Below are positions 5,976 to 10,190 of a DNA stretch of 10,190 nucleotides, in pieces. Within the stretch, counting starts at the first letter, position 1. Each line of letters opens with the position of its first letter. Under the pieces are notes generated by a model. That model worked only from the letters and a program-made list of their open reading frames with translations, did not search any database and was not told the DNA's origin. The translations under genes and the position numbers were made by a program. The DNA comes from Anaerolineales bacterium (lineage in GTDB: Bacteria > Chloroflexota > Anaerolineae > Anaerolineales > E44-bin32): the NCBI GenBank assembly GCA_011772595.1, contig WVZH01000101.1:1-10190 (forward strand), read 5' to 3'.

Positions 5976-6599
5976 AGCCTCCTCTCTTTTGTTATTACAG
6001 AGTCGAAGCTGTCAAGAGATTTAGGCCCCACGTCGATCAAGATTCAGCTAGCTTTTTCAAATTACCTCGAAACGCTTAAGGCCGACCTGCTCGAAGTATA
6101 CCGAGCGGCTTTCCGAGTGCCACTATATTCGAAATCAAGCGCCGAGGTCAATGAGTTCTTGCGCTACTTGCCGATTCATGCAGCGCAGTCGGGCTTCCGC
6201 CTCGTAGTCGCCATCGAGGTAGAGACGGAGAAGACGATTGGATTTAGCTACGGGCGGACAGTCACAGCGCGACTCCCATGGCATGAGTTAGTTAAGACAC
6301 CGCTGCGATCGGCGGGTTTCGGCGAGTGGTTGAAGGATGCGTACCAGATTGTTGAGATGGCGGTGATCCCGGCCGCACAGGGGCAGGGCGTTGGTAGCAG
6401 GCTGCACGATCGCCTCCTCGAGAGTCTTTCACATTTCCGAGCCGTCTTGACCACGATGTCGACCGATTCGGCCGCATATCGACTTTACCTAAACAAAGGT
6501 TGGAGAGTGCTCCTAGACGAGCTTTTCATTTCGGGCTTTGCACGATCCTATCGCGTGATGGGATTGGAGCTGCCGTACTCAACGGCGCAAGCTGCCTGA
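5943..6599 (+). CDS. GNAT-family N-acetyltransferase (cassette C6)
   Basis: Up to 218 residues. Motif A is VEMAVIPAAQGQGVGSRL (137-154), containing the Q-G-Q-G-V-G acetyl-CoA pyrophosphate loop. Motif B follows as TMSTDSAAYRLYLNKGW (171-187). The region before it (LLEVYRAAFRVPLY) resembles the usual first helix. The acceptor is unknown; cassette GNATs include antibiotic-modifying enzymes, but nothing here shows that. The start is unresolved: the only conventional start codon ahead of the domain in this frame is TTG 5943, inside attC5. Otherwise initiation would need CTG 6009 or an ATT/ATC. No clear Shine-Dalgarno is visible. The TGA stop lies inside the decayed R'' of the next attC. The gene is more GC-rich than C5. 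Confidence 0.75.
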   Translation: MPAPLSSKPLGSLLSFVITESKLSRDLGPTSIKIQLAFSNYLETLKADLLEVYRAAFRVPLYSKSSAEVNEFLRYLPIHAAQSGFRLVVAIEVETEKTIGFSYGRTVTARLPWHELVKTPLRSAGFGEWLKDAYQIVEMAVIPAAQGQGVGSRLHDRLLESLSHFRAVLTTMSTDSAAYRLYLNKGWRVLLDELFISGFARSYRVMGLELPYSTAQAA

Positions 6600-6690
6600 T
6601 ATCTCGCTGGAACGTGACTTGGTCCTCATATTCCCTTTCCAGACTGTTCACGACGGGCTTCATCTGCTCTCAAGCACCTCAGCCGTCAGC
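6591..6690 (+). other. attC: decayed attC6 (end of cassette C6)
   Basis: C6 starts GTTAGGCAGC, so its end should read GCTGCCTAAC. The sequence at 6591-6600 is GCTGCCTGAT, seven of ten bases, with the essential AAC changed. The left arm ATCTCGCTGGAACGTGAC (6601-6617) still resembles the family (TCGCTGGAGCGGAC). A possible right end is CTCAAGCACCTCAGCCGTCAGC near 6669-6690, with GTCAGC replacing GTTAGC. The left half is convincing and the right half is weak. The site is probably inactive. Confidence 0.5.
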
Positions 6691-6945
6691 ACATCAACAC
6701 CCAAATCATGCGCCACAAATCCCTGGCGCAAGCAGTGTGACCAGGAAGAAGCTGAATTCGACCCACTGAATTGGCTCACAGAAAGATGGGAAATCGATCC
6801 CGCTATCCTTCCAATGGAAGATCCGCACGATCAGGGGACAAACGCAGGGATGGCCATCCCTTGGGGCGAAAGCGCTGCGAGCATTCCCCTGGTCGATTGC
6901 TGACTCCGCAATCCCACCATCGCAACCAACTAAGTAGGAAGGTGA
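6691..6945. other. intergenic stretch without a convincing gene
   Basis: No gene is supported. A + frame is open over about 280 bases (6619-6903; it contains EAEFDPLNWLTERWEIDPA), but it starts inside the decayed attC, has no ribosome binding site and resembles nothing I know. It could be a degraded cassette gene. The block lies between the decayed attC6 and the inverted repeat at 6946. Confidence 0.4.
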
Positions 6946-7026
6946 GAAACAGAAAGGCGCCTATTCGATGGGTTTGAGATTGAGGCATCGGCAATCCTCA
7001 GAGCAAGGAAGGCGCCAATCTGTTTC
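6946..7026. repeat. 81-bp inverted repeat (terminator or MITE-like)
   Basis: GAAACAGAAAGGCGCC (6946-6961) and GGCGCCAATCTGTTTC (7011-7026) are reverse complements with two mismatches. The interior also folds: GATTG...CAATC and TGAGG...CCTCA nest around CATCGG. It begins six bases beyond the stop codon of the minus-strand operon, so it could be a terminator or mRNA 3' stabiliser. It has no T-run, and its terminal inverted repeats could instead mark a small non-autonomous element. No target-site duplication is evident. Confidence 0.65.
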
Positions 7027-7031
7027 GAGAA

Positions 7032-7444
7032 CTATGCGAAGCGCAGGATCAATGGATTGATCATCCCATACGACAAACCCCAAACGACATTAAGGAGCAT
7101 GATGCGTCCCCAGGTCGCATTGAGATCCGCGGTTATTCCAACCTTCGGCAGAACGAACCGTGCGGCAAGACTCATCCCAAGTGGCAATCCGAGGCCGAGG
7201 CCAAGGAAGAGGGGAATGGCCGTATGAGGGAAGTGCCGCGCCAAGGAGGTATAGACGAAGGCGGCTGCCATCCCAACCACGATCGCAACTCCGATGAAGC
7301 GAAATGTGAAGGCTGACCGCAGCGCCGGAGCCCCTTCTTCTTGATCGCCTCCGGCGTTGCGAACGCTTCGGACAACGAAAACGCAACGATCCCGGTGATC
7401 ATTGATACTCCCAGGATCACGGCCGCCGAAAAAAGGATTCTCAT
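7032..7444 (-). pseudogene. small membrane protein, unknown family, with one-base frameshift
   Basis: The gene starts at ATG 7444 (MRILFSAAVILGVSMITG), with AGGAGGT at 7451-7457 ideally spaced, and reads to ...ATPEAIKKKG. There the frame must change, at the G run on the minus strand (7331-7334), to continue as APALRSAFTFRFIGVAIVVG and end in PLILRFA at a TAG (7032-7034). Joined, it gives 137 residues with about four membrane helices. Adding one G to the run restores the frame, so a one-base deletion, a sequencing error, or -1 slippage on GGGG would each explain it. The unbroken frame back to 7487 lacks a start signal. It lies 55 nt behind the six-TM gene, probably as the last gene of the TetR operon. 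Function unknown. Confidence 0.65.
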
Positions 7445-7499
7445 TCGTGTACCTCCTCAATGGATTATGCTTGTCGTAATCATCCATAGCGGGTCGCGA

Positions 7500-8195
7500 T
7501 CACGACGCCTGCGGGATGTGTGCCGGCAGCGACAGGAATCTACACCCGAGCACAGCGATCGCGAGGGTGTAAATCCCTCCGCTCACCATGGATAGCCCTA
7601 TGGCTTCGGAATACTGGAAAGCAATGCCAAAAAAGGCGAGGATCGAGAGCATCCCACTTAGAGCCAGGCACAGGGCGCCGAAACGCAAGGAGCTTGCCAT
7701 TCGGAACAGCTGTGCAGCTAGGATGATGGAGGGGATCCCCAAGACAGCGTAGGCCAATTGGTTGATGAATTCGATCGCAGATCCGGTCCAAGTGTGGATA
7801 GACATCCGTATCAGCCCTTCCGCGAGTGCAGCGGTGCTTGGTTGATGATGAAGCTCAAGCAGCCTCGGAAGGACGAAAACTTGGGAAAGATAGGCGAACA
7901 GATTTGCTAGCATGTAAACGGGAATGAACGTCATCGCTATGGTGGACCAAAGAGGATAGCGAGACCGGGTATAGAAGGAAAAAGCCGCAAGCGTCATTCC
8001 GCAAGCAATGGTGAGGAGCGCCGCCAGGGCATAGTTCAAGGAAAACACGCCGAAGCCTCCTTCAATCGCTGCAATACGCCCTGCCAATGTTTCCGCCGGA
8101 GGATTCGCCAGTTCGCCGATCACCTTTTGCACACCCCAAATGAATGTGATCAGTGCTGCGATCAGGGCCAAGATGCCGATCTTCTTTGTCTTCAT
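7500..8195 (-). CDS. six-TM integral membrane protein, unknown family
   Basis: A 231-residue hydrophobic protein with about six membrane helices, near residues 6-25, 50-74, 84-108, 143-165, 170-192 and 200-220. A periplasmic or cytoplasmic stretch of about 35 residues between helices 3 and 4 contains LPRLLELHHQPSTAALAEG. I do not recognise the family; proteins of this form next to TetR genes are often named only as hypothetical membrane proteins. Its ATG (8195) overlaps the TGA of the TetR gene as ATGA, and AAGGAG (complement of 8204-8209) lies eight bases upstream, so translational coupling is likely. It is probably a target of that regulator, with a possible role in transport or membrane stress; this is inference from position only. 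Confidence 0.75.
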   Translation of the reverse strand: MKTKKIGILALIAALITFIWGVQKVIGELANPPAETLAGRIAAIEGGFGVFSLNYALAALLTIACGMTLAAFSFYTRSRYPLWSTIAMTFIPVYMLANLFAYLSQVFVLPRLLELHHQPSTAALAEGLIRMSIHTWTGSAIEFINQLAYAVLGIPSIILAAQLFRMASSLRFGALCLALSGMLSILAFFGIAFQYSEAIGLSMVSGGIYTLAIAVLGCRFLSLPAHIPQAS

Positions 8196-8794
8196 TGCGA
8201 ATGCTCCTTTGTTTTGTCTTCAGCAGGGCTGCCAGATTCATCCACAGAATTCAGCTGAAGGTCCGTCAGGCCGTAGAGGCGCTTGAACTCTTGGTACAAC
8301 TTCAGCACGCGTTGCGTCGGTATGGGCGGCAAGGCGGCCATGCTGCCGAGCATAATCGTAGAAAGCATGTCAGCCATGAGTAATGCCTGATCAGTCTCTT
8401 TCGTCACCATTTGAAAGACATGCAAGACAAAACCATTCCGCACCCTCTCCACTTCTTCCACATATGACCGCACCATATTGTTCTCATGCGCCCAAATACG
8501 AATTGCCAGCTCCGGTTCCGTGATGGCTTTGAAGATCCGGTTCATGATGTTGTCGAGCAGCTCGAGGCCTGCGAAGGGATCTTGCGGGAAAGAGTCGGCA
8601 GTCGACAAATACTGATCCGCCCAGTAGGCGATCAACTGTTCGTGGTAATCCTGGACATCTTTGAAGTGGTGGTAGAAGGAACCCTTTGTCAGGCCAAGCC
8701 TAGACGACAATGCATCGATGGTTAATCCACTCACGCCGGATTCGGCAAGAACTTTCAGGCCTTCGGCCATCCAATCCTCTTTTCTTCTTGGCAT
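8192..8794 (-). CDS. TetR/AcrR-family transcriptional regulator
   Basis: A 200-residue protein. Residues 1-50 form a TetR DNA-binding domain: MPRRKEDWMAEGLKVLAESG, then the helix-turn-helix LTIDALSSRLGLTKGSFYHHF (24-44), with the conserved K-G-S-F-Y-H-H-F recognition segment. The remainder is an all-helical ligand-binding and dimerisation domain, whose ligand cannot be read from sequence. GGAGG (complement of 8801-8805) lies six bases before ATG 8794. It is the first gene of a minus-strand operon whose promoter carries a perfect 19-bp palindrome, so autorepression and co-control of the downstream membrane proteins are likely. Confidence 0.92.
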   Translation of the reverse strand: MPRRKEDWMAEGLKVLAESGVSGLTIDALSSRLGLTKGSFYHHFKDVQDYHEQLIAYWADQYLSTADSFPQDPFAGLELLDNIMNRIFKAITEPELAIRIWAHENNMVRSYVEEVERVRNGFVLHVFQMVTKETDQALLMADMLSTIMLGSMAALPPIPTQRVLKLYQEFKRLYGLTDLQLNSVDESGSPAEDKTKEHSQ

Positions 8795-8825
8795 CCTCGC
8801 CCTCCAGTGCGACCGACCTATGGAA

Positions 8826-8855
8826 ATAATACCATACGGTATGGTATGTTGTCAA
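8826..8855 (-). promoter_or_regulatory. sigma70-like promoter of the TetR operon
   Basis: On the minus strand, a perfect -35 TTGACA (complement of 8850-8855) is followed after 18 bases by TATTAT (complement of 8826-8831). Transcription would start near 8819, about 25 bases before the TetR ATG. The TetR-type palindrome covers most of the spacer and part of the -10. Confidence 0.75.
8829..8847. promoter_or_regulatory. TetR-type operator, perfect 19-bp palindrome
   Basis: ATACCATAC-G-GTATGGTAT: both nine-base arms are exact reverse complements around one central base. It overlaps the promoter spacer and the -10 hexamer, so a bound dimer would block RNA polymerase. Palindromes of this length and placement are typical of TetR-family autorepression. 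Confidence 0.85.
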
Positions 8856-8885
8856 ACCCTAAAAGTCATCGATATCCACCCATGA

Positions 8886-9092
8886 GAAGATCAGGACTAC
8901 GTCGCGATCGTCACCGAAGAGCACCTGTTTCTCAACCCATCAGGAATCCATCCGGACATGCTGGGCAACGGAGACCAGCGGTTGCACAGGATCGGAGCGG
9001 TGGCCTACGACCGTGACCACGACCTGCTCTACGTGCTTGAGTTGCTCACCGACGGTGCCACGCCTATAGTGCACGTGTGGCGCATTCAGTGA
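8886..9092 (+). pseudogene. C-terminal remnant of an unknown gene
   Basis: A frame open from 8886 (TGA just before) to a TGA at 9090-9092 encodes 68 residues: it includes DYVAIVTEEHLFLNPSG, then HPDMLGNGDQRLHRIGAVAYD, and ends LYVLELLTDG..PIVHVWRIQ. There is no start codon or ribosome binding site, but the sequence looks like the last one or two strands of a beta-propeller or secreted protein, with the YVLE...VHVWRI ending common in such families. The upstream part is missing; the TetR promoter begins a few tens of bases to the left. It is probably debris from a rearrangement. Family not identified. Confidence 0.6.
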
Positions 9093-9240
9093 GCAGCGCT
9101 GCGGCCTGGTAGCGAGGCTATCGAGGGTCGATAATGGGATGCAAGCTTGGGTCTGTCGCTGTAGACACCCGGCTCATGATGTATGATCTTGCTACCGGTT
9201 GGTGAGGAGGTGGCTGGCGCCTTGCATCCGAGGGGTTGAC
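9093..9240. other. intergenic stretch, no gene seen
   Basis: No coding frame of note. A small perfect palindrome, TATCGA-GGG-TCGATA, lies at 9119-9133; its role is unknown. This stretch separates the remnant gene from the resumption of the cassette array. Confidence 0.4.
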
Positions 9241-9342
9241 ATTCGAACATCCTCCTTTTCCCTCGGAATCGAGAACGAATTCCTTATAGCCTTGTAATTG
9301 GGGAGGAAAAGGGGAAGGATTTCCATATAATAAATGTTAGAT
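9241..9342 (+). other. attC: atypical attC-like junction at the start of cassette C7
   Basis: R' is GTTAGAT at 9336-9342. The following bases extend it to GTTAGATGGCATCA, the exact reverse complement of the C7 end (9831-9844), so the crossover point is well supported. The left part is unusual: a purine/pyrimidine-biased stem pairs ATCCTCC-TTTTCC (9249-9261) with GGAAAAGGGGAAGGAT (9305-9320) with a few bulged bases. A possible R'' is TTCGAAC (9242-9248). It shares no arm sequence with the other sites. It may be a divergent attC or only the right half of one. Confidence 0.5.
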
Positions 9343-9372
9343 GGCATCAATTTGCTTAGATAAGGATTTGGC

Positions 9373-9801
9373 ATGGCTGAGATCGTGAGGCGATGTGGAT
9401 ACCGGTGTGATCTTTGCTTAGCATACCGTCCAAACATTGAGGCGAACCCGTCAAACCAGCAGATATTAAGTGATGGCTGGTATAGATATTTCGGTTTCCG
9501 CATGGCCCCCGAGAATATCATTTGTTACGGATGCATGTCTGAAGATCCGCAGCTCATTGATAAGGCATGCCCTGTGAGATCTTGAGTCAGTGAAAAGGGG
9601 TTGGTAAATTGCGCGCACTGCCCAGACTATGTGTGTGAGAAGCTCACCGAGAGATTGGTCACCTTTGAAAGTGTAGCTGATCGATTCGGCGCACCGATAC
9701 CTGAAGATGATCGCAACAGGTTCATTACTCCATATGAGAATTTCGTGCGTTTTGAGAATATCAGAGAGGAGATACAGGGGCAGGGTGTTTACCCTTGGTA
9801 G
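9373..9801 (+). CDS. DUF3795-like Cys-rich protein interrupted by in-frame TGA (cassette C7)
   Basis: The frame from ATG 9373 (AAGGA at 9362-9366) encodes CGYRCDLCLAYRP near the N-terminus, then CYGC and CPVRS. It meets a TGA at 9583-9585 and continues in the same frame as VSEKGLVNCAHCPDYVCEKL to a TAG at 9799-9801. Read through, the protein is 142 residues. DUF3795 proteins typically show C-x-I-R-x-C-x2-EKG...NCAxC..Y.C, so the TGA falls on the second Cys of that motif. These Cys residues probably bind a metal; the family's role is unknown. Explanations are a nonsense mutation (TGC/TGT to TGA), selenocysteine, or an error in the sequence. Other genes here use TGA as stop, so a changed code is unlikely. 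If the TGA is read as a stop, products would be a 70-residue N-terminal part and perhaps a restart at TTG 9601. Confidence 0.75.
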
Positions 9802-9837
9802 GAAAAATAAACTTTCAACCAGGCAATCTGTGATGCC

Positions 9838-9927
9838 ATCTAACGTCTCGCTGGAGCGGACCCCGCACGAGGCGCGAAAATCAGGTGGGGTAACGAAGCG
9901 GGGACGCTCAACTCAAGACCGTTAGCC
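9838..9927 (+). other. attC: attC7 recombination site (end of cassette C7)
   Basis: R'' is ATCTAAC at 9838-9844 and R' is GTTAGCC at 9921-9927; 90 bp. The arms GAGCGGACCCCGC (9854-9866) and GCGGGGACGCTC (9898-9909) pair apart from a GA/T interruption. The outer arms TCTCGCTG and AACTCAAGACC match the other sites. The upstream extension TGATGCCATCTAAC mirrors the beginning of C7 over 14 bases. Confidence 0.88.
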
Positions 9928-9940
9928 AGCAAAAAATCAA

Positions 9941-9948
9941 GAGGAGGT
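9941..9948 (+). promoter_or_regulatory. strong Shine-Dalgarno before an ATT start
   Basis: GAGGAGGT is a near-perfect anti-16S match ending six bases before ATT 9955. No ATG, GTG or TTG lies at a workable distance in this frame, so this site decides the unusual start of the C8 gene. Confidence 0.7.
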
Positions 9949-9954
9949 GCAACT

Positions 9955-10190
9955 ATTAACACATCTGTAACCGCATCACCCAACTCACAAGTCGAGATCC
10001 AGAAACGCATTGCGAATGGAAAGATCACATGGGCAGGACCGCTCATCATGTTGTCATCGCGGACAGTCATCGGATTGATCATCACGGCAATGGTGGCAGC
10101 CATTTTCTTCCGAGGCGGTGCGGATCCTTGGGCGGAGGCCTATCCATGGTGGAGGGTGTTTAGCGCGCTGATCGGCCTGGGCTTTGTCCC
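9955..10190 (+). CDS. probable CPBP-family intramembrane protease, N-terminal part (cassette C8)
   Basis: The frame runs to the window end: NTSVTASPNSQVEIQKRI, then ANGKITWAGPLIMLSSRTVI, membrane helix GLIITAMVAAIFF, RGGADPWAEAYPWWRVFSAL and a second helix. The pattern of a WGPxxML segment, a first helix, a small polar loop with PW and a WWRV-like segment resembles the beginning of CPBP (CAAX protease and bacteriocin-processing) membrane proteins. The catalytic EE-x3-R and H motifs would lie beyond the window, so the assignment is provisional. Translation apparently starts at ATT 9955 under an excellent Shine-Dalgarno; the next in-frame ATG is 30 codons later, inside the first helix. It is the first gene after attC7. 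Related proteins act in peptide processing or immunity. Confidence 0.55.
   Translation, partial: MNTSVTASPNSQVEIQKRIANGKITWAGPLIMLSSRTVIGLIITAMVAAIFFRGGADPWAEAYPWWRVFSALIGLGFV

Larger units (their letters stand above)
1..10190 (+). mobile_element. integron gene-cassette array (partial, interrupted)
   Basis: All recognisable attC sites lie on the + strand with R'' (RYYYAAC-like) on the left and R' (GTTRRRY-like) on the right. Inferred cassette borders (between G and TT of R') are C1 188-1738, C2 1739-2531, C3 from 2532 (3' end lost), C4 to 4718 (5' end lost), C5 4719-5969, C6 5970 to about 6690 (decayed), C7 9337-9921 and C8 from 9922. Start and end of the same cassette are reverse complements: GTTATGTTGCA/TGCAACATAAC (C1), GTTAGGCCGCTC/GAGCGGCCTAAC (C2), GTTAGGCGGAT/ATCCGCCTAAC (C5), GTTAGATGGCATCA/TGATGCCATCTAAC (C7). 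Known integron biology predicts this. No intI gene or attI is in the window, so this could be the interior of a long array or an integrase-less cluster. The block 6620-9335 does not follow the cassette pattern. Confidence 0.85.

Noticed and set aside
7032..7487. Single intact 151-residue minus-strand protein from 7487
   Set aside because: Its first 50 residues (NPLRRYTNENPFF...) do not look like protein; the strong ribosome binding site and hydrophobic start at 7444 are in another frame, so a frameshift is the better reading.
9586..9620. bSECIS hairpin after the TGA in C7
   Set aside because: CAGTG/CACTG can pair, but the stem begins two bases after the TGA and encloses 23 nt with no compact G-starting loop; not convincing by eye.
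9840..10103. Minus-strand ORF of 87 codons across attC7 and C8
   Set aside because: It overlaps attC7 and the well-supported + strand CPBP-like start; it has no ribosome binding site and no familiar motif.

Overview
The window reads as part of an integron gene-cassette array (a cassette cluster; no integrase gene is visible here) from an environmental bacterium. Mixed GC content, the attC family, an IS481-type remnant, a DUF3795-like protein and a CPBP-like protein would suit Chloroflexota/Anaerolineae or a similar uncultured lineage, but this assignment is only an inference. The key evidence is a series of attC sites, all on the + strand. They share the arms TCGCTGGAGCGGAC and GGCGCCGCTCAGCTC, end in GTTRRRY, and form stems with an extrahelical base on one arm. 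For five cassettes, the bases after the crossover GTT at the start are the reverse complement of the bases ending in AAC at that cassette's far end (10-14 nt in four; 7 nt plus decay in the fifth). This is what excision of a circular cassette requires, and it fixes the cassette borders almost to the base.

Layout, left to right: the tail of a cassette (C0, coding end at 107); attC1; cassette C1, a DUF4185-type beta-propeller lipoprotein; attC2, of a different type; cassette C2, a small membrane protein; an oversized attC3 that carries a REP-like palindrome and two more hairpins; cassette C3, a GC-rich membrane protein whose 3' end is lost to a truncated IS481-family element; cassette C4, which lost its 5' border and carries a QueG-like double 4Fe-4S protein; attC4; cassette C5, a seven-repeat WD40 lipoprotein; attC5; cassette C6, a GNAT acetyltransferase that reads out of attC5 and ends in a decayed attC.

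From about 6620 to 9335 the array logic is interrupted. An inverted repeat of about 80 bp is followed by a minus-strand operon: a TetR regulator overlapping a six-TM membrane protein by ATGA, then a second small membrane protein broken by a one-base frameshift. The operon is driven by a good sigma70-like promoter with a perfect 19-bp TetR-type operator in its spacer and -10. The C-terminal remnant of another gene lies upstream of this promoter.

The array resumes at 9336 with cassette C7, a Cys-rich DUF3795-like protein with an in-frame TGA exactly where the family normally has a cysteine. attC7 follows, then C8, the N-terminus of a probable CPBP-family membrane protease with a strong Shine-Dalgarno but an ATT initiation codon. 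The cassette genes have unrelated functions and visibly different base composition, as expected for independently acquired cassettes. Several encode surface lipoproteins or membrane proteins.
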